A DNA stretch of 64,000 bases from Senegalia massiliensis. Its GTDB lineage: Bacteria; Bacillota; Clostridia; Tissierellales; SIT17. The stretch is taken from the NCBI RefSeq assembly GCF_009911265.1, contig NZ_QXXA01000010.1, positions 127,454 through 191,453 on the forward strand, in the 5' to 3' direction. This document shows, in pieces, positions 34,290-43,474 of the stretch. The notes beneath the pieces were generated by a model that worked only from the letters and a program-made list of their open reading frames with translations, did not search any database and was not told where the DNA came from. Position numbers and translations under genes: made by a program. Positions within the stretch are counted from its first letter, which is position 1; every line of letters starts with the position of its first letter.

Positions 34290-37004
34290 ATGGATGTCAT
34301 TAATTTCGATGATTTTAAAAATATCATTAAAAGATATCTAGTTATAACTATACCTGTAATAATTATTTTTATTTTTATGATTAATTATAATGAAAATAAA
34401 AGTTCAGAAGACACAAAGCAATATATAATAAATGAACAGATACAAAAATCAAATATAATGAATTTTTTTATAAATGATATGTTTAGTGAAATGCATGAAG
34501 ATTTGATGTTGATCAAAAACTCTGATGAAATACATACTTACATAAATGATGATATTAAAAATTTAGATATTGTAGAGAAGATGTTCATAAGGGCAACTAA
34601 TAATAAAAATAAAATAGAAAAAATAAGATTTTTAAATGATACAGGCGATGAAATTATAAGAGTTGATAATGAAAATAATAAATCAAAACTAATAGAAAAA
34701 GATAAGTTAGAGAATAAAATTAATAGTTACTACTATATAAATACTAAAAATCTTAGAGATGGTGAAATATATATTTCAAAAATGGATTTAAAAATGAAAG
34801 GTGAGAAATTACAAATACCCTATACACCATTAATAAGAATATCTACACCTGTATTTACTAATGATGGCAAATATAAAGGGATTCTAGTTATAAGTTATGA
34901 TGCAAGAGAAATAATAGATGTATTTGAAAAGTATTTTGATCAGAAACAATTTAGTTTTGTGGATTATTCACTTTTAAATTCAGAGGGATATTACTTACAT
35001 AATAAAGATAATAATAAAACTTTTGGATTTATGTATGATACTAGAAAACAATATAATTTATCAACTCAGAATTTGGCTTTGTGGAATCAAATAAATTCAA
35101 AAGATGAAGGTATATATGAAACTGATGATATGGTTTATTATTTTATGAAACTAGATAAATTTTCATCAATGAATAAAAATACTAATGAAAATTATTGGAT
35201 AGCTATTTCATCATTTAATATAAATGATTTTAATATAGTAAAGGATAATATTATATTTGGAATGAATAGTGGTCAAATATGGATGATGATTCTTTTAATA
35301 GTATTATTTTTGTTCATAATAACATTAGTTTATTTTTCTAAGAAAAATAAAGAACAGTTAAATATAACTGAATATATTGCTAAGAATACAAATGATGCGG
35401 TAATAATAACTGATAGTAATAATACAATTACATATGTAAATAAATCATATGAAAAAATAACAGGTTATAGCAAAGAAGAAGTGATTGGATTTACTCCTGG
35501 TAATTTTAAATCAGGTAGCCAAACCAATGAGTTTTATAAAGATATGTGGAAAAGTATAAATAGAAAAAATTATTGGAGAGGTGAATTGTGGGATAAAAGA
35601 AAAGATGGAATACTTTATCCTAAAGATCTATCTATATATAAAATAAAGAATAAATTTAAAAAAGATGATTTGAAATATATAGGTATTTTTACAGATTTAA
35701 CTGAATTAAAAAAAGAACAAGAATATATAGATAAATTGAAAGATTATAATATAGATACAAATTTACCAAATGAAAATTTATTATTCAAATTGATAGATAG
35801 TAGTATTTATAGGAATAAGGATAAATTTTTTGTTATATACTTTTCTATTGAAAATTATAATAGCATAGTATTAAATTCAGAGGATAATTTAAAGTATATT
35901 TTAGATATATTAATAAAGAGAATAAATACTATATTAGATAAAAAAGATTTTATCGCACATATATCTAAAAATAAATTTGTTATTGGAATATCTTCATTAA
36001 AGTCAAAGGAAGAAATTGATAATTTCATAAAAAAACTTATAAGTATAAGTAAATTATCTTACTTTGTAAAAGAAAAAGAGTTATATTTCGATTTAAAAGT
36101 AGGAATATCTTGTTACCCTAATGATGGTAAAAATGCAAATGAGCTTATAATAAATTCTAATATAGCTTTAGACAAAGCAATTGAAACTCAAGGAAAATAT
36201 TATTTATATTTTGATAAGGAACTTAAGGAAGATATCCAAAATGAATATGATATAAAATTAATGTTAAATAAAGCTATAATATATGGAGAATTTAGTATTA
36301 ATTATCAACCACAAGTGAACTCTAAAACAGGTGATGTTATAGGAGCTGAAGCACTTTTAAGATGGAATACTAAAAAGTTAGGACCTATTTCTCCAGCAGT
36401 ATTTATACCAATAGCTGAAAGAACTGGTCAAATTGTTGAAATAGGATATTGGGTAATAGAAAGAGTGTTTAAGGATTATGAGTCATTGAAAGAGAAAATA
36501 GGGAAAAATTTTAGAATTTCAATTAATATTTCAGCAATGCAATTTAATGATGAAAATTTCTTAAGAAGAATCAAAGAATCTATAGAAAAAAATAAGATTA
36601 ATACAAGTTATTTTGAATTGGAAATTACAGAATCCCTATTGCTATCAGGCTTAAAACAAGTAAATGAAAAATTAAATGAACTTAGAAAATTAGGATTTAC
36701 AATAGCAATTGATGATTTTGGAACTGGTTATTCTTCTCTATCTTATATAAAGCAATTAAATATTAACAAATTAAAAATAGACAGGACTTTTATAAAAGAC
36801 TATCCTAATAATGATGATGGAGAAATAGCAGATATAATTACTAATATTTCATATAAGTTAAAATTAGATGTAATAGCAGAAGGTGTAGAGACAGAAGAAC
36901 AAATAGAATATTTGAAAAGAAAAGGTTGTTATTTGATTCAAGGATATTACTATAGTAAGCCCCTTGCAAAAGATGAGTTTTTAGAGTATTTACCTCTAAC
37001 TTGA
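34290..37004 (+). CDS. Membrane c-di-GMP phosphodiesterase (dCache-PAS-degenerate GGDEF-EAL)
   Basis: The protein has 904 residues. A membrane helix at about 16-33 is followed by an extracellular Cache-like sensor (about 40-325), a second helix (about 330-352), a PAS domain (about 362-480), a GGDEF-fold domain whose signature is replaced by SKNKF, and an EAL domain. The EAL domain is intact: Glu687-Ala-Leu, the NISAMQF Asn, ELEITES, DDFGTGYSS, KIDRTFI and IAEGVETEEQ. It should hydrolyse c-di-GMP; the GGDEF domain cannot be a cyclase but might bind GTP. AAGGGGGG precedes the ATG. Its position after polysaccharide genes suggests a link to biofilm or matrix control. Confidence 0.9.
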   Translation: MDVINFDDFKNIIKRYLVITIPVIIIFIFMINYNENKSSEDTKQYIINEQIQKSNIMNFFINDMFSEMHEDLMLIKNSDEIHTYINDDIKNLDIVEKMFIRATNNKNKIEKIRFLNDTGDEIIRVDNENNKSKLIEKDKLENKINSYYYINTKNLRDGEIYISKMDLKMKGEKLQIPYTPLIRISTPVFTNDGKYKGILVISYDAREIIDVFEKYFDQKQFSFVDYSLLNSEGYYLHNKDNNKTFGFMYDTRKQYNLSTQNLALWNQINSKDEGIYETDDMVYYFMKLDKFSSMNKNTNENYWIAISSFNINDFNIVKDNIIFGMNSGQIWMMILLIVLFLFIITLVYFSKKNKEQLNITEYIAKNTNDAVIITDSNNTITYVNKSYEKITGYSKEEVIGFTPGNFKSGSQTNEFYKDMWKSINRKNYWRGELWDKRKDGILYPKDLSIYKIKNKFKKDDLKYIGIFTDLTELKKEQEYIDKLKDYNIDTNLPNENLLFKLIDSSIYRNKDKFFVIYFSIENYNSIVLNSEDNLKYILDILIKRINTILDKKDFIAHISKNKFVIGISSLKSKEEIDNFIKKLISISKLSYFVKEKELYFDLKVGISCYPNDGKNANELIINSNIALDKAIETQGKYYLYFDKELKEDIQNEYDIKLMLNKAIIYGEFSINYQPQVNSKTGDVIGAEALLRWNTKKLGPISPAVFIPIAERTGQIVEIGYWVIERVFKDYESLKEKIGKNFRISINISAMQFNDENFLRRIKESIEKNKINTSYFELEITESLLLSGLKQVNEKLNELRKLGFTIAIDDFGTGYSSLSYIKQLNINKLKIDRTFIKDYPNNDDGEIADIITNISYKLKLDVIAEGVETEEQIEYLKRKGCYLIQGYYYSKPLAKDEFLEYLPLT

Positions 37005-37081
37005 TTAATTAAATTTAGTGTTAATTTTATTCTTTTGTGATATTATAAATTTTAGAACTAAAGTTTAAGGAGAGAATAAAA

Positions 37082-37843
37082 ATGAAAAACATAGTACAAT
37101 CAATAGATAGAGCTTTATCTATACTTGAAGTTTTATCTGATTATGAAGGAGGGCTGGGTCTTACAGAAATAAGTACAAAGATTGATTTACATAAAAGCAC
37201 AGTATACAGATTGTTATCAACACTTATATATAAAGGATATGTAAAGCAAGATAAAAATAATAATAAATATAAAATTACATTTAAATTATTTGAATTAGGA
37301 AATAAAGCTGTAGAAAATATAGATATTTTAAGTGTTGCAAGACCTTTTATTGAGCAACTTATGGAACAAGTAAATGAGGTAGTACATTTAGTACTTTTAG
37401 AAAATCAAGATATAATCTACATAGATAAAGTAGAGTCTTATAATACAATAAGAATGCATTCAAATATTGGTAAAAGAAGTCCTGCATATTCTACATCTGT
37501 AGGTAAAGCTATTATGGCTTTCTTACCTGAACAAAAATCAGATGAAATATGGGAAAATAGTAATATAGAAAAACATACTGAAAAAACTATTACAGATTAC
37601 CATAAATTTAAGGAAGAATTAGAGACAATAAGAAAAAAATATTATGCTATTGATGATGAGGAAAATGAGTTAGGAGTAAGATGTATAGGTGCCCCCATAT
37701 TTAATCATAAAAAGGAACCAATTGCAGCTATAAGTATTTCAGGACCTATTTCAAGAGTTACAAGAGAAAAGGTAGAAAAAATAGCACAAGATGTAATGAA
37801 ATATTCTAAAATGATTTCAGAGGAATTAGGTTATAGAGAATAA
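37082..37843 (+). CDS. IclR-family regulator, probably of KDG metabolism
   Basis: The protein has 253 residues. An N-terminal winged helix (SIDRALSILEVLSDYEGGLGLTEISTKIDLHKSTVYRLLSTL) is followed by the IclR effector domain with RMHSNIGKRSPAYSTSVGKAIMAFL and GAPIFNH. KdgR proteins of this family sense 2-keto-3-deoxygluconate. The genes immediately downstream encode KDPG aldolase and KDG kinase, which supports that ligand. It has its own terminator, so it is transcribed separately from its probable targets. Confidence 0.88.
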   Translation: MKNIVQSIDRALSILEVLSDYEGGLGLTEISTKIDLHKSTVYRLLSTLIYKGYVKQDKNNNKYKITFKLFELGNKAVENIDILSVARPFIEQLMEQVNEVVHLVLLENQDIIYIDKVESYNTIRMHSNIGKRSPAYSTSVGKAIMAFLPEQKSDEIWENSNIEKHTEKTITDYHKFKEELETIRKKYYAIDDEENELGVRCIGAPIFNHKKEPIAAISISGPISRVTREKVEKIAQDVMKYSKMISEELGYRE

Positions 37844-37880
37844 AGAGCAAAAGTATCCCATTAGATACTTTTGCTCTTTA
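37841..37880 (+). terminator. Terminator starting at the IclR stop codon
   Basis: Perfect 17-bp arms (37841-37857 and 37864-37880) with a 6-base loop. The first three bases are the TAA stop codon. Confidence 0.85.
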
Positions 37881-37998
37881 TTATTTATAACTACTAAGAT
37901 TTTAAATTTAAAATATAGAGTAAAAAAGAGCAAAAGAGAGTAAAAAGAATATAAATTAATGTAATCAATAAATACTAATATTTTTGAGTTTTGCTATG

Positions 37999-38033
37999 CA
38001 AAACAAAGTTTTGTATAATGAAACTAAGGTTTA
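37999..38033. promoter_or_regulatory. Candidate IclR/KdgR operator region before eda
   Basis: CAAAAC-AAA-GTTTTG (37999-38013) is a perfect dyad. AATGAAACTAAGGTTTA (38017-38033) resembles one arm pattern of KdgR boxes (TGAAA...TTTCA) imperfectly. Both lie within 65 bases of the aldolase start. Assignment to the adjacent IclR protein is inference. Confidence 0.4.
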
Positions 38034-38059
38034 CAAAGTGAAACGATAGGGGTGTAGAT

Positions 38060-38704
38060 ATGATAGAAAAATATAATACATTAAATAGAATTTCAGAAGT
38101 TGGAGTTGTAGCTGTAGTTAGAGCTGAAAACTCTGAAAAAGCAGAAAAAATAGCAAAAGCTTGTATTGATGGAGGAATTCCTGCAATAGAAATTACTTTT
38201 ACTGTACCAGGTGCAGATAAAGTAATAGAAAGCTTAGATAATAAATTTAGTAACGAAGAATTAATAGTAGGAGCAGGAACAGTTCTAGATAGTGAAACAG
38301 CTAGAATTGCAATACTTGCTGGAGCAAAATACATAGTTAGCCCATCATTTGATTTGGATACAGCAAAATTATGTAATAGATATCAAGTTCCATATATGCC
38401 AGGTTGCATGACAATTACTGAAATGGTAAAAGCAATGGAAGCTGGGGCAGATATAATAAAGGTTTTCCCAGGTAGTGCATTTGGACCAAGTTTTATAAAA
38501 GCAGTAAAAGGACCTATACCTCAAGCAGTACTTATGCCAACTGGTGGAGTTGATTTAAATAATGCTGGTGAGTGGATTAAAAATGGATGTGTAGCTATAG
38601 GTGTTGGAAGCAAATTAACAGGTGGAGCTAAAACAGGAAATTATGAAAAGGTAACAGAAACGGCAAGAAAATTTGTTGAAGAAGTAAAAAAAGCTAGAAA
38701 GTAG
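38060..38704 (+). CDS. eda: 2-keto-3-deoxy-6-phosphogluconate aldolase
   Basis: The protein has 214 residues. The Schiff-base lysine is Lys134 in DIIKVFPGSAFGP and the catalytic Glu is Glu44 in AIEITF, the known Eda spacing. MPTGGVDLNN forms the phosphate site. It splits KDPG into pyruvate and glyceraldehyde-3-phosphate. AGGGGTG precedes the ATG and the KDG kinase follows 11 bases downstream. The enzyme would finish the hexuronate pathway encoded at 48-55 kb. Confidence 0.95.
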   Translation: MIEKYNTLNRISEVGVVAVVRAENSEKAEKIAKACIDGGIPAIEITFTVPGADKVIESLDNKFSNEELIVGAGTVLDSETARIAILAGAKYIVSPSFDLDTAKLCNRYQVPYMPGCMTITEMVKAMEAGADIIKVFPGSAFGPSFIKAVKGPIPQAVLMPTGGVDLNNAGEWIKNGCVAIGVGSKLTGGAKTGNYEKVTETARKFVEEVKKARK

Positions 38705-38715
38705 GAGGTAAAGTT

Positions 38716-39741
38716 ATGAATAAAAAAGTAGTTACTATGGGAGAAATAATGTTAAGATTATCAACTCCAGGATATAAAAGATTTGTTCAATCAGAAAGTT
38801 TTGATGTAACGTATGGTGGAGGAGAAGCAAATGTAGCAGTATCTCTGGCTAATTATGGACTAGATCCATATTTTGTATCTAAATTACCAAATAATCCAAT
38901 TGGACAAAGTGCAGTAAATCATTTGAGGAGATTTGGAGTAAATACTGATTATATATCACGTGGTGGAGATAGAGTTGGTATATATTATTTAGAAGCAGGA
39001 GCATCTATGAGGCCGTCAAAAGTAGTATATGATAGAGCAAATTCTGCTATAGCAGAAGCTACAATTGAAGATTTTGATTTTGATGAGATATTTAAAGATG
39101 CTGAATGGTTCCATTTTAGTGGAATAACACCTGCATTAAGTAAAGAATCAGCTAAACTTACAGAAGCTGCATTAAAGGCTGCTAAAAAACATAATGTAAC
39201 AGTAAGTGTAGACTTAAATTACCGTAAAAAACTTTGGACAGAAGAAGAAGCAAAAGAAACTATGACAAAACTTATGGAATATGTTGATGTATGTATAGGT
39301 AATGAAGAGGATGCTGAAAAGACATTAGGATTTAAACCAGGTGAAACAGATGTAACAAAAGGTGAGTTAGAGCTTGAAGGATACAAAAGTATATTTAAGC
39401 AAATGAAAGAGAAGTTTGGATTTAAATATGTGGTTTCAACCTTAAGAGAAAGTTATTCTGCATCAGATAATGGATGGTCAGCACTCATATATGATGGAGA
39501 AGAGTTCTATAGATCAAGAAAATATGATGTAAGAATAGTTGATAGAGTAGGTGGAGGAGATTCATTTGCTGGTGGACTTATTTATAGTTTAATTACTGGT
39601 AAAGAATTTAAAGATGCTTTAGAATTTGCAGTAGCAGCATCTTCTATGAAACATACTATATCAGGTGATTTTAACCTAGTAACTGTAGACGAAGTAGAAA
39701 CACTTGTAGGTGGAGATGCATCAGGAAGAGTACAAAGATAA
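38716..39741 (+). CDS. kdgK: 2-keto-3-deoxygluconate kinase (PfkB family)
   Basis: The protein has 341 residues. The PfkB N-terminal signature appears as GGGEANVAVSLANYG and the C-terminal catalytic motif as DRVGGGDSFAGGLIYSL, with Asp as general base. VDLNYRKKLW is typical of KDG kinases. It phosphorylates KDG to KDPG, the substrate of Eda encoded directly upstream. GGAGG precedes the ATG. Confidence 0.92.
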   Translation: MNKKVVTMGEIMLRLSTPGYKRFVQSESFDVTYGGGEANVAVSLANYGLDPYFVSKLPNNPIGQSAVNHLRRFGVNTDYISRGGDRVGIYYLEAGASMRPSKVVYDRANSAIAEATIEDFDFDEIFKDAEWFHFSGITPALSKESAKLTEAALKAAKKHNVTVSVDLNYRKKLWTEEEAKETMTKLMEYVDVCIGNEEDAEKTLGFKPGETDVTKGELELEGYKSIFKQMKEKFGFKYVVSTLRESYSASDNGWSALIYDGEEFYRSRKYDVRIVDRVGGGDSFAGGLIYSLITGKEFKDALEFAVAASSMKHTISGDFNLVTVDEVETLVGGDASGRVQR

Positions 39742-39781
39742 ATATAAATTAAGCATTCAATTTAATATCCTTATTATATAT

Positions 39782-39801
39782 GGAGCAGATTAATCTGCTC
39801 C
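39782..39801 (+). terminator. Terminator of the eda-kdgK operon
   Basis: GGAGCAGATT and AATCTGCTCC form a perfect 20-bp palindrome followed by TAATTTTAT. The right half and downstream flank are repeated at 41431-41463. Confidence 0.75.
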
Positions 39802-39818
39802 TAATTTTATATTAAATT
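39786..39818. repeat. 33-bp direct repeat, copy 1 (flank of flavoprotein/MerR cassette)
   Basis: 31 of 33 bases match copy 2 at 41431-41463. This copy is part of an intact terminator hairpin; copy 2 lacks the left stem arm, so copy 1 is probably the original. Confidence 0.7.
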
Positions 39819-39891
39819 GTAAATAAAAATCCAATTATGGGCTCAAAAATTGTTTTGAAATGATTATGTGATACAAAGTGTAAATTAGGTA

Positions 39892-40494
39892 TTAATTATT
39901 TTTCTGAAAATTTTTCTCAATATCTTCAATGATAGTTGTTAATGTTTCCTTTGCATATTCTGTATTATTAGAATGGGCATCACAAAAAGGGAACACATAC
40001 TTTCCTAAACATGTAGCCAATGATGACTCGCAAAATTTTTCAAATTGAGTTTTAATTAATTCTGTATTGTTATTTTGGGGACCTTGACAAGAAACAATCA
40101 GTCCAACTGGCTTATTTTCTAAAAAAGATAATACTTTCATTTTATCTACAGATTTATTTTCTCCACAAACAAACTTAAAAAGAGCAACATGTCTATCCAT
40201 AAATACCTTAAGCTGACCTGAATAAGAATGACCATATAATGGTGTTCCATAAAGGATAATATCTGCTTTAATCAAGTGGTTTAGTAACATAATTGTATCA
40301 TCTTTTTGAACACACCCAATCTTGTCAAATATTCTCTGACATTGAGAACAACCTAAACAACCATTAATGTTGTAGTCCGTTAAATATAAGATATCCATCT
40401 CGTGGGTTTTTGAAATACATTTTTGTATAGTATTTAATATATTTGCTGTATTTCCATTTTTTCTAGGGCTTCCTGATATGCTAACTATTTTCAT
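39892..40494 (-). CDS. NADPH-dependent FMN reductase / iron-sulfur flavoprotein-like
   Basis: The protein has 200 residues. The flavodoxin-like fold shows the FMN phosphate loop SGSPRKNGNTANIL at the start and GTPLYGHSYSGQLKVFMDRH later. GCLGCSQCQ gives a CxxC-type cysteine cluster seen in iron-sulfur flavoproteins of this superfamily. It would reduce a quinone, flavin or xenobiotic with NAD(P)H. It is divergent from the MerR regulator and the two share an intergenic region, so the regulator probably controls it. Codon use and flanking repeats suggest acquisition from elsewhere. Confidence 0.85.
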   Translation of the reverse strand: MKIVSISGSPRKNGNTANILNTIQKCISKTHEMDILYLTDYNINGCLGCSQCQRIFDKIGCVQKDDTIMLLNHLIKADIILYGTPLYGHSYSGQLKVFMDRHVALFKFVCGENKSVDKMKVLSFLENKPVGLIVSCQGPQNNNTELIKTQFEKFCESSLATCLGKYVFPFCDAHSNNTEYAKETLTTIIEDIEKNFQKNN

Positions 40495-40511
40495 AACTTA
40501 ATCTCCTTTCA

Positions 40512-40540
40512 TAGACATTTGAGTCTAATAATAGTATAAT
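40512..40540 (+). promoter_or_regulatory. Promoter and dyad in the flavoprotein/MerR divergent region
   Basis: TAGACA (40512-40517), 17-bp spacer and TATAAT (40535-40540) drive the MerR gene. A dyad TAGAC-N6-GTCTA (40512-40527) covers the -35 and is a candidate MerR operator acting on both directions. Confidence 0.5.
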
Positions 40541-40579
40541 GTGTAGTGTAACCCAACAGTCAATAAGGAGTTTAGTACT

Positions 40580-41389
40580 ATGGAAAAAAATAAACTGTAT
40601 TTAACAACTGGAGAGTTTGCAAAGTTATGTAATACAAGTAAGCATACCCTTTTTCACTATTATAACATTGGCTTATTTTCTCCACACTACACAGATAAAA
40701 AAGGATATCGTTATTATAATATTCTTCAATATGACACATTCCTTACAATCAGACAGCTCAAGACAATAGGCATGTCCTTAACTGAAATAAAAGGGTATCT
40801 GTCAGAACGCTCTCCTCAAAAAATGCTCGAATTGTATAATAATCAAGAAGAACTGTTAAATATTCAGATTAACAGTTTAAAAATTATAAAACAACGAATA
40901 CATTCTAAGAGAAGAAATATTGAACAAGCTTTATTGTGTGGAAATGATTTTTTGATTGAATCAGTAAAAGAGGAATACTTATTTTGTTCAGACGAAATAT
41001 TTAATATAAATGATTTTGAAATGACCTATGTGTTTGGAAATCTAATTAAAACTTCAGCAGAAAAGCTATTACCTAATATTTATGGAATGATTAGTAAGAC
41101 TGACAATGCTGTAAAAGATATTGTACCACTTAGATTTTATATTCATACAACATTAAAAAGCGATAATAGCATGATAGTAAAACCTTCTGGAAAATATCTT
41201 ACGACGTTTCACACTGGTGATTATAGCACTTTGCAAACAACATATAAAAAAGTTCTTTCATATGCGGAGAAGCATAATATTATTTTATATGAATGGTTTT
41301 ATACTGAAACTATAATTGGAGATTGGGCAGTTTGTTCGCCACAAGAATATATTATCAAAGTGTCTATTCAGATAAATGAAAATATTTAG
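40580..41389 (+). CDS. MerR-family regulator with GyrI-like effector domain
   Basis: The protein has 269 residues. Residues 6-75 are a MerR winged helix (LTTGEFAKLCNTSKHTLFHYYNIGLFSP, then DKKGYRYYNILQYDTF). A coiled dimerisation helix follows and residues about 130-268 form a GyrI-like ligand-binding domain as in BltR/BmrR multidrug regulators. It probably senses a toxic small molecule and controls the divergent flavoprotein. Arginine and leucine codons CGC, CGA, CTC and CTG appear here more than in neighbouring genes, consistent with transfer. Confidence 0.87.
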   Translation: MEKNKLYLTTGEFAKLCNTSKHTLFHYYNIGLFSPHYTDKKGYRYYNILQYDTFLTIRQLKTIGMSLTEIKGYLSERSPQKMLELYNNQEELLNIQINSLKIIKQRIHSKRRNIEQALLCGNDFLIESVKEEYLFCSDEIFNINDFEMTYVFGNLIKTSAEKLLPNIYGMISKTDNAVKDIVPLRFYIHTTLKSDNSMIVKPSGKYLTTFHTGDYSTLQTTYKKVLSYAEKHNIILYEWFYTETIIGDWAVCSPQEYIIKVSIQINENI

Positions 41390-41430
41390 TGACTTTACAC
41401 AGAAAAGAAAAAGCCTTATATGTTCTGTAT

Positions 41431-41463
41431 CAGATTAATTTGCTCCTAATTTTATGTTAAATT
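41431..41463. repeat. 33-bp direct repeat, copy 2
   Basis: Near-identical (31 of 33) to 39786-39818, in the same orientation. The sequence to its left no longer matches, so the junction of the inserted segment lies at about 41430/41431. Confidence 0.7.
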
Positions 41464-41464
41464 T

Positions 41465-41507
41465 ATATATCAAAAGCTAGAGAGTTACTCTCTAGCTTTT
41501 GATATAT
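41465..41507 (-). terminator. Terminator of the ascorbate-type PTS operon
   Basis: Perfect 20-bp arms (41465-41484 and 41488-41507) with a TTA loop; the loop is the stop codon of the minus-strand TrpA-like gene. The T run on the minus strand is weak. Confidence 0.75.
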
Positions 41508-42189
41508 TTTTCATATACTTTCTTAAACTATCTAAACCTTCATCTATTTTACGTATTATTTCACTACCTATTATTACACCATTAGCACCTTTAGATAGAA
41601 CTTCTTTTATTTGATTATCACTATATATTCCAAATCCAATTTGAATAGGAATATCTGATATTTCCCTTATATTTTTCATTGTTTGAATATATCCTTGTGG
41701 AAGATCTCCTTTAGTACCTGTAGTTCCTACTCCGCTCATAACATATGCAAAGCAATTTGTAATAGATAATTTATCCTTTATTTGTTCTTTATTCATTTTT
41801 TCATTGAAAATCTGAACAGTTTTTACATTATCTAATTGTAATGACTCATCAGGAGCTAATATTGCATCATATAAATTAGTTTTATTTAATAAATTATATT
41901 TTTCTATACCATCTTTATAACTCATTATTAATATTGGAAGATCAGGATAAAGGGATTTTATTTTCTTTAAATATATATCTAATACTTTTTCATTGAATCC
42001 TTTTTCTAGTGAAACTTTATGTGTGTTTGATACTGTATTACCATCTAAAGATGGGTTTTCTACTGGTATTCCTAATTCTAAAATATCCATACCTTCTTTT
42101 ACCATGATATCTAAAGACTTAAAAAATGTATCTTTATCTGGGTAACCTACTGTAAGGTATAGGGTTAATAAATTTTTTTTAGAATACAT
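41485..42189 (-). CDS. Tryptophan synthase alpha-chain-like TIM-barrel enzyme (orphan TrpA paralogue)
   Basis: The protein has 234 residues, slightly shorter than TrpA (about 265). LYLTVGYPDKDTF, ILELGIPVENPSLDGNTVS, AYVMSGVGTTGTKG and IQIGFGIYSDNQIKEVLSKGANGVIIGS all follow TrpA. The two catalytic acids are kept: Glu38 and Asp49 correspond to Glu49 and Asp60 of the E. coli enzyme. There is no trpB or other trp gene here; it overlaps the EIIC gene of an ascorbate-type PTS by 11 bases. It may be a retro-aldol lyase releasing glyceraldehyde-3-phosphate from a phosphorylated PTS product. True tryptophan synthesis seems unlikely. Confidence 0.8.
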   Translation of the reverse strand: MYSKKNLLTLYLTVGYPDKDTFFKSLDIMVKEGMDILELGIPVENPSLDGNTVSNTHKVSLEKGFNEKVLDIYLKKIKSLYPDLPILIMSYKDGIEKYNLLNKTNLYDAILAPDESLQLDNVKTVQIFNEKMNKEQIKDKLSITNCFAYVMSGVGTTGTKGDLPQGYIQTMKNIREISDIPIQIGFGIYSDNQIKEVLSKGANGVIIGSEIIRKIDEGLDSLRKYMKNISKARE

Positions 42190-43453
42190 TTAATATCCAC
42201 CCTATTATTGGACCAAAGAAGGTATAGTCTGTTTCTGATAATACTCTCATAAGCGGTTCATAATCACCTATATAAGGAAGCAGTAGGGCTTGTCCCCATA
42301 TTAGTATTAAACCATTTATAAATGAGCCTATTATAGCTCCACGTCTACCACCAGTAGAGTTACCAAATATTGCTGTTACAGCACCAGTAAAGAATGTAGG
42401 AATAAGTGCTGGGAATACAATAACAGGATATTTAATAGCACCAAGTATAGCCATACCTATTAAACTTGCTATAAGACTTGTAATAAATCCAACAATTACT
42501 GATGTAGGATGATTTGGAAATAATAGCGGAATATCAAGTCCAGGTACTGCATTTGGAACTAGTTTATCAGAAATACCATGGAATGCTGGTACTATTTCTG
42601 ATAGCATCATACGTACACCTGTTATAATAACTGTAATCCATAATCCAAACATTAAACCATTTAATATAGAGAATACAACTATATCTTTTCCTTCACTTAC
42701 ATTTTCAGTTACAAAGCTTGGACCAGCTATAAGTGATATTATAAGGAATATAAGAGTCATTATTACACTTAAAGCTATTGTAGTTTCTCTTAAGAAGGAT
42801 AAATACTTAGGTAATTTTATATCTTCTAAATTCTTATCTTTATTACCTACTAATTTACCAACTTTTGCAGATATAAAGCAGCCTATTGAACTAGAATGTC
42901 CTATAGTGAATCCTTCTGCTCCAGGAATATTTTTCATTAATGGATAAATATAAGCACATGTAAGTGTCAAATATAATCCTAATAATATTGAACCTATAAT
43001 TACAACCCATAATGTAGATAAATTAGTTCCTACTGATAACAATGCAGCAATAAGTCCCGCATAGAAAAAGGAAACGTGAGCTGATAAATGTATAAATTTA
43101 AATCGAGTAAATCTTGCTAATAGTACATTAAATAAAAATCCAAATGCAAATATAAGTGTTGCAGAAGCACCAAATGCTGCCATACTAGCTCCTACTGCGT
43201 TATTTATATCTGCAATACTTGCTTCCATACCAAAAATATTTTGTAACATAGGTTGTATTGGAAGTAGAGTCATACCCATACTTTGAGCTCCAGTAGTTAT
43301 AAGTAAAAAGCCTACCATGGTTTTTACTGTTCCTGCAACTATTTCACTAAAACTTTTCTTTTGAACTAATAGTCCAATTAATGCAACTAACCCTATTAAA
43401 AAAGCAGGTTCACTTAATACATTAGAAACAAGGTATAAAAACATATCTTTCAT
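42179..43453 (-). CDS. PTS ascorbate-type EIIC (UlaA family)
   Basis: The protein has 424 residues with about 10-11 membrane helices. Characteristic stretches are KTMVGFLLITTGAQSMG near the N-terminus and IGHSSSIGCFISAKVGKLVG in the middle. It forms the sugar channel for IIB and IIA encoded upstream in the same operon. UlaA transports L-ascorbate; the family also includes permeases with other substrates. A tagatose-type aldolase is divergent, so the substrate may be a hexose or derivative rather than ascorbate. Confidence 0.87.
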   Translation of the reverse strand: MKDMFLYLVSNVLSEPAFLIGLVALIGLLVQKKSFSEIVAGTVKTMVGFLLITTGAQSMGMTLLPIQPMLQNIFGMEASIADINNAVGASMAAFGASATLIFAFGFLFNVLLARFTRFKFIHLSAHVSFFYAGLIAALLSVGTNLSTLWVVIIGSILLGLYLTLTCAYIYPLMKNIPGAEGFTIGHSSSIGCFISAKVGKLVGNKDKNLEDIKLPKYLSFLRETTIALSVIMTLIFLIISLIAGPSFVTENVSEGKDIVVFSILNGLMFGLWITVIITGVRMMLSEIVPAFHGISDKLVPNAVPGLDIPLLFPNHPTSVIVGFITSLIASLIGMAILGAIKYPVIVFPALIPTFFTGAVTAIFGNSTGGRRGAIIGSFINGLILIWGQALLLPYIGDYEPLMRVLSETDYTFFGPIIGWILNVF

Positions 43454-43474
43454 TTTTATTTCCTCCTTTTATAT

